NCBI RefSeq assembly: GCF_027946175.1
Contig: NZ_AP026671.1
Span: 1,426,001-1,490,000, forward strand
From: Nitratiruptor tergarcus DSM 16512
Lineage (GTDB): Bacteria; Campylobacterota; Campylobacteria; Campylobacterales; Nitratiruptoraceae
Length of the DNA: 64,000 nucleotides
Direction: 5' to 3'
Position 1 is the first letter of the stretch; each line of letters opens with the position of its first letter. A program made the position numbers and the translations under genes. Under the pieces are notes generated by a model that did not search any database, had not been told where the DNA came from, and saw only the letters and a list, made by a program, of their open reading frames with translations. Positions 56,505 through 64,000 of the stretch are shown here, piece by piece.

Positions 56505-57938
56505 CTATTTTTTAATATGTTTTTGATAAATATCCCAACGAGGGAAGACAAAGATCGTATCTCTATAGACCACAATCTTTTTCGGATCATCAACCGCATA
56601 GGCTTTGATCTTGATTGGTATTGGTGTATCTTTTTGTGTGTTTTTTACCAATACCTTATCTGTATAGAGTATGACAACTTTTTTCACTTTTTTACCAGGT
56701 ATAACACTAAATGGTTTACTTGGTCTTGCAATCTTAATATCTTTATTGTTTACTATTTCAAAGTAGTACTTATGCTTTTTATTCTCTGTATTTTGGAAGA
56801 GGAATACGTATGTATTTTTAACCCTTCCATCTGGCTCTATTTTATAGAGCTGGCTTGTTCTATTAATATTGAGAAGCATATGCTCTTTTTTACTTCCCAT
56901 CCAAAAGAGCGCTACAAATGCAATAGTGAGCATAACAATATATGCAATGATTCTAAAGCGAAAGACTCTTGTCTTCTCACCAGTCTCTAATGCATGGTAA
57001 CTTGTCCAGCGCACCAAGCTCTCTTTCCCTAAAGCTCCCATCACTTTTGTACATGCATCTGCGCACTCTAAGCAGTTGATGCACTCTAGCTGCATCCCTT
57101 TACGTATATCGATATGGGTAGGACACACTTTTACGCACGATTCACACAAGGTACACTCAGCTTCCTCTTTTTGGGCTTTGAGCTCTTTTTTATTATGCAC
57201 TATGAGGTTTCCGTGCTCATCATAGATGCGTCCACCTCTTTTATAGTCATAGACTGTTTGGAAGGTGTCTTCATCATAGAGCACCGACTGCACTCTTGCG
57301 TAGGGGCAGATATAGATACAGAAATTCTCTTTAATAAATACTACATCTGCGATTAAAAAGAGAGCGGTTCCAATCCAAAACCCCATTAAAATGGTATGGT
57401 TTGCCGGATCTTGAATATATTGGAAAAAGTCCTCTGGTGGCACGAAGTACCAGATGAAATCTGCTGCTGCGATGAAAGCTAGAACTGACCAGAGCAAGAT
57501 TGCTATAAGCTTTTTCACCTTATTCTCTGGTTTACTCATATCTGGCTCAATTTGCTTATTACTGATACGTTTTCTCAGATGCAGCAGTTTTGTCTCTATT
57601 AAGTCTCTATAAATCACACGAAAGATTGTCTGTGGACAGCTCCATCCACACCAGACACGCCCTCCAAGGGTTGTGATAAAGAAGATCCCAAAAAAGAGAA
57701 TCCAAAGCAAGAACGGCATCAAGTAGAGCTCTTGCATATCAAAGCGCACGAAAAAGAGGTGCAGCTGCTTATGATCAAAGTTTAACAAAAAGAAGTGATT
57801 ACCGTTTATACGTATCCACGGCAACACCAAACTGATTACTGTTACGAGCCCAAATACTATATACCTCTTGTATCTGTATGGTACCCAGTTCTTGAGGTAC
57901 TCTTTGGCTCGGTTCGGTTTTGCTGTTGCAGTTGCCAT
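56505..57938 (-). CDS. ccoG: Cytochrome c oxidase accessory protein CcoG
   Basis: 477 residues, five or six membrane segments and two [4Fe-4S] motifs: CTLCESCVKVCP and CINCLECADAC. WCGWSCPQTIFR and FCIYICPYARVQSVLYD are further family marks. CcoG reduces Cu(II) during assembly of cbb3 oxidase. It follows the recombinase-like gene by 2 bases and is followed by NifX-like, membrane and SQR-like genes. Confidence 0.95.
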   Translation of the reverse strand: MATATAKPNRAKEYLKNWVPYRYKRYIVFGLVTVISLVLPWIRINGNHFFLLNFDHKQLHLFFVRFDMQELYLMPFLLWILFFGIFFITTLGGRVWCGWSCPQTIFRVIYRDLIETKLLHLRKRISNKQIEPDMSKPENKVKKLIAILLWSVLAFIAAADFIWYFVPPEDFFQYIQDPANHTILMGFWIGTALFLIADVVFIKENFCIYICPYARVQSVLYDEDTFQTVYDYKRGGRIYDEHGNLIVHNKKELKAQKEEAECTLCESCVKVCPTHIDIRKGMQLECINCLECADACTKVMGALGKESLVRWTSYHALETGEKTRVFRFRIIAYIVMLTIAFVALFWMGSKKEHMLLNINRTSQLYKIEPDGRVKNTYVFLFQNTENKKHKYYFEIVNNKDIKIARPSKPFSVIPGKKVKKVVILYTDKVLVKNTQKDTPIPIKIKAYAVDDPKKIVVYRDTIFVFPRWDIYQKHIKK

Positions 57939-57940
57939 TT

Positions 57941-58564
57941 TTATCCTTTATTATTGATTTTGCATGATATTTTTGGAATGTTAGGGCTAGATATCTCGCC
58001 CATCACAATTTTATCCAGCTCTCTGCTTGCTATATAATCTCGTATGGAGCTTCTGCTTACTCCTAAACTTTTCGCTATATGACTCACACTTTTTCCCTCC
58101 TTTAACATCTGAATGATTTTATCTCTATATACATCATATTTAGATCTTGAAATGCTCCCTTTTGGTCGCCCTTTGTGAATAGGTTCACTTCTGTTTTCCT
58201 CTCTTAGTTGATTCAAAAGTGAAATTACTATATGTGCCGGGGTATTTTTTTCTATTGTTATCGCATATTTTGTTATGGTTAGCTTTAAATCGTGACTAAA
58301 AATACAATTAAGAAACTGCACAACTTCCCCTACCCTTGGAGAAATTACACGAAGATCATAGAGAATAATATGATCCTCTTTTTTTAAAGAGTGAATAAAC
58401 TCTTTGAGTTCCCTTCGCTCATCAAGTTTTAAAGAGACTGGGGCAACTTCGATATACTCCGCAAACTCTGTAATATTACGACTATGCAGAAAATCTTGTA
58501 TAGATTTTTCTTGCATGGCTATAGAGTAGCGATCATTTTTAGAGCGCATATAGATATAGTTCAT
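57941..58564 (-). CDS. Serine-recombinase-like regulator, catalytic residues altered
   Basis: 207 residues. The N-terminus NYIYMRSKNDRYSIAMQEKS has the fold signature of the resolvase domain, but the YxRVS catalytic Ser place is Lys (R7-S8-K9), unless the neighbouring Ser 8 serves, and the LDRLGR core is YDLRVISPR. The C-terminal HTH is clear (GKSVSHIAKSLGVSRSSIRDY). GRPKG linker precedes it as in Hin-type invertases. Probably a DNA-binding regulator made from a recombinase; it heads the ccoG operon and lacks an invertible segment nearby. Confidence 0.8.
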   Translation of the reverse strand: MNYIYMRSKNDRYSIAMQEKSIQDFLHSRNITEFAEYIEVAPVSLKLDERRELKEFIHSLKKEDHIILYDLRVISPRVGEVVQFLNCIFSHDLKLTITKYAITIEKNTPAHIVISLLNQLREENRSEPIHKGRPKGSISRSKYDVYRDKIIQMLKEGKSVSHIAKSLGVSRSSIRDYIASRELDKIVMGEISSPNIPKISCKINNKG

Positions 58565-58692
58565 AGCAAACCATTCAATTTAGTTATGATTTTAATTAAT
58601 GGAAGTTATTATAAAACTATTGGCGAAAAAAGTCAAGTATTTTTATTATTTTTTTCGTCAGTTTTTAGGAAAAAAATTTTTTACTATTCCCG

Positions 58693-59712
58693 CTATCCCA
58701 TAGGATAGCAGTACTTTTTTTGCAAAGCAGTCAGCTCTTTGAGGATTTCTCGGGAAAGTTTTACTTCCATTGCAGCGAGGCTTGCATCAAGTTGATCAAG
58801 CTTTCTTGCCCCTATTATTGTAGAAGCTACAAAATCAAAATGTTTGCTATAAGCAACGGCTAAAGTCACTGGATGGATATCATATTTTTTCGCAATTTCA
58901 AGATATTCGGCGGTAAAGCCAAGGGTTTTATCATTGAAAAATCGCTTCGCATGCTCTCGTACTCTTTTTACAGGATGCTTGAGATACAGCGAAAATCTGG
59001 CATCTTCAGGGATAAACTTTTGGTTGTATTTCCCACTTAAAATGCCACCACCTATAGGTGAATATGGTAATAGACTCACTTTTTCCCTTCTGCAAACTGT
59101 CTCAAGTTCATCAAAAAATCTTGGATTGAGCAGACTAAAATTGTTTTGAATCGATTCAAAGCGTGCAAGCCCCTCGTACTTGGCTACCACATTTGCTTTT
59201 GTAAGTCCATAGGCTGTATCATTGGAAGTGCCTATATAGCGCACTTTCCCTTCACGTACCAGTTCATCAAAAGCTCGCATCGTCTCTTCAATCGGCACAA
59301 CACTATCTGGCCAGTGCATTTGATAAAGGTCGATATAGTCCGTTCCTAGTCTTTTAAGAGATCCTTCAATAGCAGTTTTGATATGAAAGCGATCCATTGC
59401 TGTAAGACCATGGCGAATAGGCGGCACAAACCATCCACTAGCAGCTCCCGCTACTTTTGTAGCTAATATGATGGAATCCCTTGGCTTGGTTTTAAGCCAC
59501 TCACCTACGATCTTTTCTGTCTGGCCAGCCCATTTGCTATCAGGCGGCACAGGATAAAGCTCCGCCGTATCAAAAAAGTTGATACCAAAATCGTATGCTC
59601 TATCTATGATCTTGAAAGCTTCCTCTTTAGGAGTTGTGGAACCAAAGGTCATGGTGCCAAGACAGATAGAAGTTACACGAAGGCCAGATCTACCGATATA
59701 GCGATATTCCAT
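58693..59712 (-). CDS. Aldo/keto reductase
   Basis: 339 residues, TIM-barrel NADPH oxidoreductase. Catalytic residues are in FFDTAELYP (Asp, Tyr), LATKV (Lys) and QMHWPD (His); EYRYIGRSGLRVTSICLGTMTFG is the usual start. Similar to Tas/YghZ-like proteins. Substrate unknown. It stands alone with its own promoter. Confidence 0.92.
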   Translation of the reverse strand: MEYRYIGRSGLRVTSICLGTMTFGSTTPKEEAFKIIDRAYDFGINFFDTAELYPVPPDSKWAGQTEKIVGEWLKTKPRDSIILATKVAGAASGWFVPPIRHGLTAMDRFHIKTAIEGSLKRLGTDYIDLYQMHWPDSVVPIEETMRAFDELVREGKVRYIGTSNDTAYGLTKANVVAKYEGLARFESIQNNFSLLNPRFFDELETVCRREKVSLLPYSPIGGGILSGKYNQKFIPEDARFSLYLKHPVKRVREHAKRFFNDKTLGFTAEYLEIAKKYDIHPVTLAVAYSKHFDFVASTIIGARKLDQLDASLAAMEVKLSREILKELTALQKKYCYPMG

Positions 59713-59772
59713 GTAAAACCTTTTTGCTTTATTGTAGCAAAAAGGTTAGCTTTTGGGGCAAAAGCCCCAAGA

Positions 59773-60798
59773 TTAGTTCAGATCAGGTTTTGGAGTTGAT
59801 GGAGTGCTGTTTGGAAGCATTGGAAGGCGCACATAAGGCTTTTTACCAGTAAGTGCTTTAAAAAATGTGGCAATTGAGTCAATCTGTTTTTTAGTAAGTT
59901 TTTTACCTAGCTGTGTTTCAGCCATAATCTCAATTGCCTCTTTGATATTGTATGTTGCACCATTATGGAAATATGGTGCAGTTTCAAGTATATTTCTCAG
60001 AGTTGGCACCTTCACCATACCATTCTTATCGCCTTTGAAATCACCAATATTCGCATACTTATATTTTCCAATTGCCGGGAATGGTGCCATACCACCACCA
60101 AGTCCTACACCATTGTGACAGCTTGCACATCCAACCTCGATAAACGTTTTAAGACCCTCTTTTTCTACTTCTGTGAGAGCTTTTTCATCCCCACCCAGAT
60201 AGTCATCATAGCGGCTAGGAGTCACAAGAGTTCTCTCAAATGCTCCGATCGCTTTACCGATTGTTTTGATTGTAATCTCTTCTCCAGGATAGACTTTTGC
60301 AAACGCTTCTTTGTATTCTGGAATGCTTTTAACAACTTTTACTGCCAAATCTTTTGGCATATTCATCTCTACGTCTGCTTGAATTGGTCCAGTCGCTTGA
60401 TCTTCAAGATCTGGACTTCTACCATCCCAAAACTGTTTTTGGTTAAAAACAGCGTTATAGACTGTAGGAGAGTTGAGATGGTGTGGATTGTGTCTCCATT
60501 TGTGCCCAGTTGCTACCGGTACATTGTCATCACCACCAGTGGAGAGATTGTGACATGTATTACAGCTAATAAGACCGCTGCGAGAAAGACGTGGGTCAAA
60601 ATAGAGCTTTTTACCGAGTTCAACCTTTGCTTTTGTGATAGGGTTTTTCGGATTATCGATCAACTTGAAAAGTTTACTCACCTCTTGAGGAATTGGCTGC
60701 AAACCAGCCTGTTTTGCCTTTTCAATCAAAGCATCTTTTGCAAAAGCACTAACACTTATTAATGCAGTTGCCAATACTACACTTTTTGCTATCTTCAT
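59773..60798 (-). CDS. Di-heme cytochrome c peroxidase (MauG/CcpA family)
   Basis: 341 residues from the ATG at 60798, which has GGAGGAG upstream; the frame's longer start at 61014 has no RBS and would lack the signal peptide (MKIAKSVVLATALISVSAFA). Two heme motifs, CNTCH and CASCH, lie about 145 residues apart; LYFDPRLSRSGLISCN and QFWDGRSPDLEDQATGPI are family marks. It reduces periplasmic H2O2 using cytochrome c. A 10-bp inverted repeat lies upstream at 60835-60862. Confidence 0.95.
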   Translation of the reverse strand: MKIAKSVVLATALISVSAFAKDALIEKAKQAGLQPIPQEVSKLFKLIDNPKNPITKAKVELGKKLYFDPRLSRSGLISCNTCHNLSTGGDDNVPVATGHKWRHNPHHLNSPTVYNAVFNQKQFWDGRSPDLEDQATGPIQADVEMNMPKDLAVKVVKSIPEYKEAFAKVYPGEEITIKTIGKAIGAFERTLVTPSRYDDYLGGDEKALTEVEKEGLKTFIEVGCASCHNGVGLGGGMAPFPAIGKYKYANIGDFKGDKNGMVKVPTLRNILETAPYFHNGATYNIKEAIEIMAETQLGKKLTKKQIDSIATFFKALTGKKPYVRLPMLPNSTPSTPKPDLN

Positions 60799-60834
60799 AG
60801 CTCCTCCTTTTTTATATTTTGGCATAATTTTATC

Positions 60835-60862
60835 ATTATTAATATTAAATTTTATTAATAAT
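60835..60862 (-). promoter_or_regulatory. 10-bp perfect inverted repeat upstream of cytochrome c peroxidase
   Basis: ATTATTAATA, eight bases, TATTAATAAT, 37-64 bases upstream of the peroxidase start. Fur/PerR-family boxes in Campylobacterota are AT-rich palindromes of this kind (for example TAATAAT-type), so a peroxide or iron operator is possible. Could alternatively be chance in this AT-rich gap. Confidence 0.5.
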
Positions 60863-60915
60863 TTTTTTCCTTTTATACTGTGTGCTATAATTTTTTGAAT
60901 GAGATAAAGGTTATA

Positions 60916-61218
60916 ATGATGAAAAAAAAGATAAATCCGCAAGTAAAAATTCAAGCAATCATCAATTATCTCAAAACATACCATCCTAAAAAGATAATAC
61001 TTTTTGGTTCTCATGCAAAAGGATATGCCACCAAACAGTCTGATATAGACATTGCTATTGATTTACCAATTGATTTTCGCTCAAAAAGAAAACTCAAAGA
61101 GGAAGTTGAAAAATTAAGTGGGTTACTGAGTGTGGATATTGTTTTTTTGAATGAAGCTGATAAAAATTTCCAAAAACAAATAGAAAAAGAGGGAAAAGTT
61201 CTTTATGAAAAAGAGTGA
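60916..61218 (+). CDS. MNT-type nucleotidyltransferase (antitoxin)
   Basis: 100 residues from ATG at 60916 (AAAGG upstream; second ATG at 60919). Minimal nucleotidyltransferase: KKIILFGSHAKGYATKQSDIDIAI gives the GSxxxG and DxD motif. In MntA/HepT pairs it AMPylates and so silences the HEPN toxin. Overlaps the HEPN gene by 14 bases. Confidence 0.88.
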   Translation: MMKKKINPQVKIQAIINYLKTYHPKKIILFGSHAKGYATKQSDIDIAIDLPIDFRSKRKLKEEVEKLSGLLSVDIVFLNEADKNFQKQIEKEGKVLYEKE

Positions 61219-61588
61219 TGTACTTATTAAAATAAAAAATTTTGAGATGGCTAGACAGAGGCTCCAAGAAGCTATCGATATAGCACAAGATGAACTTGAT
61301 AAAGATGGGGTATTACAGCGATTTGAGTTTACCATAGAGTTGCTTTGGAAAGCTCTTAAAGCAGTGCTTGCGTATCAAGGAATTGAGTGTTTTTCGCCTA
61401 GAAACTGCATTAAAGAGGCTTACAAAGCTCATCTTATTGATGATGATGAAATCATACTCGATATGCTAGAAGATAGGAATCTCAGCTCACATATTTATGA
61501 CCAAAAAAGAAGCGAAGAGATATTTGAGAGAATCAAAAAGGTCTATATCTCATATCTTAACAACATTAACCTCAAAAAATGGCTCTAA
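61205..61588 (+). CDS. HEPN-type protein (toxin of MNT/HEPN pair)
   Basis: 127 residues of the HI0074 nucleotidyltransferase-substrate-binding family. The RX4H RNase motif is RNLSSHIYD (Arg-Asn-Leu-Ser-Ser-His) in the C-terminal third, and RFEFTIELLWKALK is the family helix. Translation starts inside the MNT gene. Probable type VII toxin-antitoxin system; may affect tRNA (inference). Confidence 0.88.
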   Translation: MKKSDVLIKIKNFEMARQRLQEAIDIAQDELDKDGVLQRFEFTIELLWKALKAVLAYQGIECFSPRNCIKEAYKAHLIDDDEIILDMLEDRNLSSHIYDQKRSEEIFERIKKVYISYLNNINLKKWL

Positions 61589-61639
61589 TTTTGTGGTATA
61601 ATATCGCCCAATCTTAACCTGAAAGGGGGTGATGTCAGT

Positions 61640-61852
61640 ATGCCTGGCATCCTCGTTAGACCTGATCAGTCGTTTGAGGAAGCGTACCGCCTTTTCAAAA
61701 AGCAAGTTGATAGAAACTTGATCGTCACAGAAGCTCGTGCTCGTAGATTTTACGAAAAGCCAACTGAAAGACGAAAAAAAGAGAAGATTGCGGCACGCAA
61801 GAAAATGCTCAAACGACTCTATATGCTCAGACGATACGAATCTCGTCTGTAG
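61640..61852 (+). CDS. rpsU: 30S ribosomal protein S21
   Basis: 70 residues, [20 protein letters not shown] and a highly basic tail ([18 protein letters not shown]), the complete bS21. AAAGGGGGTG precedes the ATG at a slightly long distance. A GC-rich hairpin follows at 61856-61873. Confidence 0.97.
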   Translation: MPGILVRPDQSFEEAYRLFKKQVDRNLIVTEARARRFYEKPTERRKKEKIAARKKMLKRLYMLRRYESRL

Positions 61853-61855
61853 CAC

Positions 61856-61873
61856 TTCGGCCTTCTGGCCGAA
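61856..61873 (+). terminator. Hairpin after rpsU
   Basis: TTCGGCC, TTCT loop, GGCCGAA: a strong 7-bp stem 4 bases after the rpsU stop. No T-tract follows directly (ACTACTTAAATGG), so it may act as an mRNA 3' end stabiliser or a weak terminator. The rest to 62102 (about 230 bases) holds nothing I recognise. Confidence 0.55.
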
Positions 61874-62102
61874 ACTACTTAAATGGTAATTACTTCTCCA
61901 ATTTGGCAAAAAAATTTCTTCTTAACGTTTGAGATACAAAAAATTCCTGCATTTATAAATCTCCTTAAAAACAAAATGCTACTCTATATTTTTCTTAAAA
62001 AGATCATTTATTTTATAAAAAAGTCAGCATAAAAAAGAAGAAAGTTGTCTTATTTTTAAGTTTAGATCAATTATAATCTAGACAATAAAGGAAGGGAGAA
62101 AA

Positions 62103-62651
62103 ATGAAAAAGTTAGCATTTCTTTTTTCAATTATACTTTTTCTTGCATTTGAGGGATGTTCTCAAAAGTCTTTTACAGAATTTAAAACAAATATCAAAAA
62201 TATTTTCACAAGCAAAAAAGCGAAAAAAAATCCTTATCTGATAAATTTTAAAAAATATTTTCCAAAAACTGTTTACCTGGGAAGACCAATACCAAAAGAG
62301 TCAGTTATTGATCTCAATACTCCTATTGTTCCCAAAGAGTGCAAACCAGTAGGATGGATAAGTGTTCTTTTCCCTAAAGGACTTAATGTTAAGAGCATCA
62401 TTTTTAAAGAGATATATGAAACAAAAAAAAGGGAGATGACAGCACTGAAAAAAAAGGCTGCCTCACATGGAATACGTTATATAAACTCCTATTTCGACAC
62501 ATCTCACAGCCGTTTTGTAAAGGTATATGATCCTTATCTAAAAAAGACGCTCAACGCACAAATTACGCCTTTTAAACATATTATTATTGATAATGGAAAA
62601 CTTTATCGGGAATCCGTCAGAGCATATAGATGTAAAAAGACAATAAAATAA
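62103..62651 (+). CDS. Lipoprotein of unknown function
   Basis: 182 residues. Signal peptide and lipobox (MKKLAFLFSIILFLAFEGC, Cys 19). The mature part is basic with KKAKKNPYLINFKKYFPK and a conserved-looking PIVPKECKPVGWISVLFPKG. Cysteines at CKP and CKKT. No family recognised. It precedes the transglutaminase-like gene by 22 bases and is probably in the same operon. Confidence 0.75.
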   Translation: MKKLAFLFSIILFLAFEGCSQKSFTEFKTNIKNIFTSKKAKKNPYLINFKKYFPKTVYLGRPIPKESVIDLNTPIVPKECKPVGWISVLFPKGLNVKSIIFKEIYETKKREMTALKKKAASHGIRYINSYFDTSHSRFVKVYDPYLKKTLNAQITPFKHIIIDNGKLYRESVRAYRCKKTIK

Positions 62652-62673
62652 AATCGAGTAATAAAGGAAATAA

Positions 62674-64000
62674 ATGAAAAAGAAATTACTTATTGCTAGT
62701 GGAGCATTAGCATTATTAGGTATTATCTTACTTATTTTAGGCCTTACCTATTTCAAAAATCGTGGAGAACTTGAATCGAAAATATATGTAAGAGATGCAA
62801 TTATGCCTATGGCTTACAAGGTATATGGAAATCCTGAAGTAGAAAATGGAAAATATTATCTTGCAAAAGTGGTTTTTCATAATAGTGGAAAAGGTTATAT
62901 CAAAAATTTAAAAATCTCTTACCGTGTACCTAAATTTATAGAGTGGACAACTCCAATGGAGTATGGGGAAGTTCTACCTGATCAAACAGTAGTGGATCTT
63001 TTCTATCCCCAATTTCCAGAAAAGATACTCAATATTTTAAATGCTACTCCAGCAAAATTAGAAATCAAATATAGTTATAATGACGGGGTAAAAAATTATG
63101 AATTTGTCAAAAGGAAAAATTTCCAAATTAGAGGAAGAAACGAGCTCATTTATACAGATACTCCTCCTGAAGAGATCTCTTCTGTATATGATCTTTATAC
63201 AAATGACAAACTCATTAGCTGTTTCGTTACACCAGAAGATCCCGTCATTAAATATTTTACACAACAACTGCAAAAAAATGTATTGCAAGGTTCTACTGCT
63301 GGCGCAGGTGCAGGAACACAAGAGGTTCTACGTTTTATGGAAGCTCTTTATAACTTTGAAAGAGCTGCAGGCATTGTGTATGGGGGTACACTTGGACTGC
63401 CAGAGAAGATAGGCGATAAGATTACAATAGTACAACATGTTCGTCTTCCAAGAGAAGTATTAACTGGGGGAGCAGGACTATGTATAGAACTTAGTACACT
63501 TTTTTGTAGTGTTGCAGAATCTGCCGGATTAGACACGGTAATATTTACAACAGAAAATCATGCCTTTCCTGGTGTAATTGTTGGAAACCAAATCATCGCT
63601 ATCGAAGCTACGGGTGTAGGGGGAGCGGGACTTGGAGGAAGCTTGAGTTTTCAACAAGCTGTTGAAGTTGGAATGAAAAATGTACAAAATTTTATGAGTG
63701 GTATGCCCATAAATGGCGCACGTCCAATTTCAATGCTCCATATAAATGACCTTCATAGAAAAGGATATAGACCTCCTGATCTTCAAGATGATCCAACACT
63801 TCGAAAAAAGATAGATGAAATATTTAATAAATTGATTGTGGGACCAGCACCGTCACCGTCACCAGCACCAATGCCTTCGCCAGCACCATCGCCTTCACCA
63901 GCGCCAATGCCGACACCTTCACCGGTACCAACGCCAGCACCTTCAGCTCAAATATATCAGGATCCTTCTGGACTTTTTAGTTTTCAATATCCCTCTAACT
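62674..64000 (+). CDS. Transglutaminase-like membrane-anchored protein, 3' end outside window
   Basis: Open frame of at least 442 residues from the ATG at 62674 (AAAGGAAAT upstream), running off the window. N-terminal membrane segment (LLIASGALALLGIILLIL), a beta-rich part, then a transglutaminase-like core: TGGAGLCIELSTLFCSVAES (Cys nucleophile) and TENHAFPGVIV (His). A Pro-Ala-Ser-Pro repeat linker (residues about 390-425, P-S-P-x-P units) leads to a C-terminal DPSGLFSFQYPS, which resembles the start of DUF1795/PsbP-type domains. Extracytoplasmic role unknown. Confidence 0.8.
   Translation, partial: MKKKLLIASGALALLGIILLILGLTYFKNRGELESKIYVRDAIMPMAYKVYGNPEVENGKYYLAKVVFHNSGKGYIKNLKISYRVPKFIEWTTPMEYGEVLPDQTVVDLFYPQFPEKILNILNATPAKLEIKYSYNDGVKNYEFVKRKNFQIRGRNELIYTDTPPEEISSVYDLYTNDKLISCFVTPEDPVIKYFTQQLQKNVLQGSTAGAGAGTQEVLRFMEALYNFERAAGIVYGGTLGLPEKIGDKITIVQHVRLPREVLTGGAGLCIELSTLFCSVAESAGLDTVIFTTENHAFPGVIVGNQIIAIEATGVGGAGLGGSLSFQQAVEVGMKNVQNFMSGMPINGARPISMLHINDLHRKGYRPPDLQDDPTLRKKIDEIFNKLIVGPAPSPSPAPMPSPAPSPSPAPMPTPSPVPTPAPSAQIYQDPSGLFSFQYPSN

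Noticed and set aside
57941-58692. Invertible DNA segment controlled by the recombinase-like protein
   Set aside because: No inverted repeats of recombination-site length were seen nearby and the catalytic residues seem lost.
60799-61014. 72-residue N-terminal extension of the cytochrome c peroxidase
   Set aside because: No ribosome-binding site at the far start, whereas GGAGGAG and a proper signal peptide fit the ATG at 60798.
1-64000. tRNA or rRNA genes
   Set aside because: No cloverleaf-like or rRNA sequence was found in any intergenic region by eye.

Overview
This window comes from a Campylobacterota (former epsilonproteobacterium), probably a vent-type chemolithotroph in the Nitratiruptor/Nautiliales range. 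I infer this from the gene content and from gene orders known in Helicobacter and Campylobacter: tig-clpP-def-comM, an M23 peptidase overlapping a bactofilin, CcoG, a Tat-type sulfide:quinone oxidoreductase, a di-heme peroxidase and an aspartate/glutamate leucyltransferase. Genus-level identity is inference only.

Layout. 1-2066 holds the end of an IS256-family element abutting a 5'-truncated IS3-family element. 2059-4952 is a CRISPR array of 44 intact 28-nt repeats plus one broken terminal repeat into which the IS3 end is joined. 4953-13132 is the leader and a complete type I-B (Cst1/Cst2-like) operon on the minus strand (cas6-cas8b-cas7-cas5-cas3-cas4-cas1-cas2), very AT-rich. 13203-13408 is the left end of another IS256 copy, so the CRISPR-cas island lies between two IS256 ends. 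13409-20520 has trxA, a decayed thiG fragment, a large secreted beta-propeller gene, intact thiG, and an AT-rich DNA-methyltransferase cluster (likely restriction-modification). 20640-29811 has a giant CPA2-antiporter/Ca2+-ATPase fusion, a DUF4010 membrane protein, purN, nnr, a LysR regulator and YeiH. 29827-34990 is a core operon for protein maturation and cell shape. 35071-39658 has folE, a second secreted beta-propeller gene, a decayed folE 3' fragment and a GGDEF-EAL protein. 39775-49739 has an Nfu protein, bpt, sqr, recJ, pyrG, DUF302 and DUF481 proteins and a second GGDEF-EAL protein. 49903-53326 has a YgjP-like peptidase and modEABC with a good ModE operator. 53400-60798 is redox-related: rhodanese, CopZ-like protein, SQR-like flavoprotein, NifX-like protein, CcoG, a degenerate serine-recombinase-like regulator, aldo/keto reductase, cytochrome c peroxidase. 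60916-64000 has an MNT/HEPN toxin-antitoxin pair, rpsU, a lipoprotein and a transglutaminase-like protein cut by the window end.

Most striking observation: the two related secreted beta-propeller genes occupy the same kind of site. Each is convergent with an intact housekeeping gene (thiG, folE), separated from it by a short palindromic terminator, and on its other side, about 150-230 bp before its start codon, lies a decayed duplicate of part of that same housekeeping gene in direct orientation. This suggests a recurring way by which these genes enter chromosomes next to a carried or duplicated target gene. Other points of interest are the antiporter-ATPase fusion, the spacer history in the CRISPR array, and the serine-recombinase relative lacking its catalytic residues at the head of the ccoG operon.
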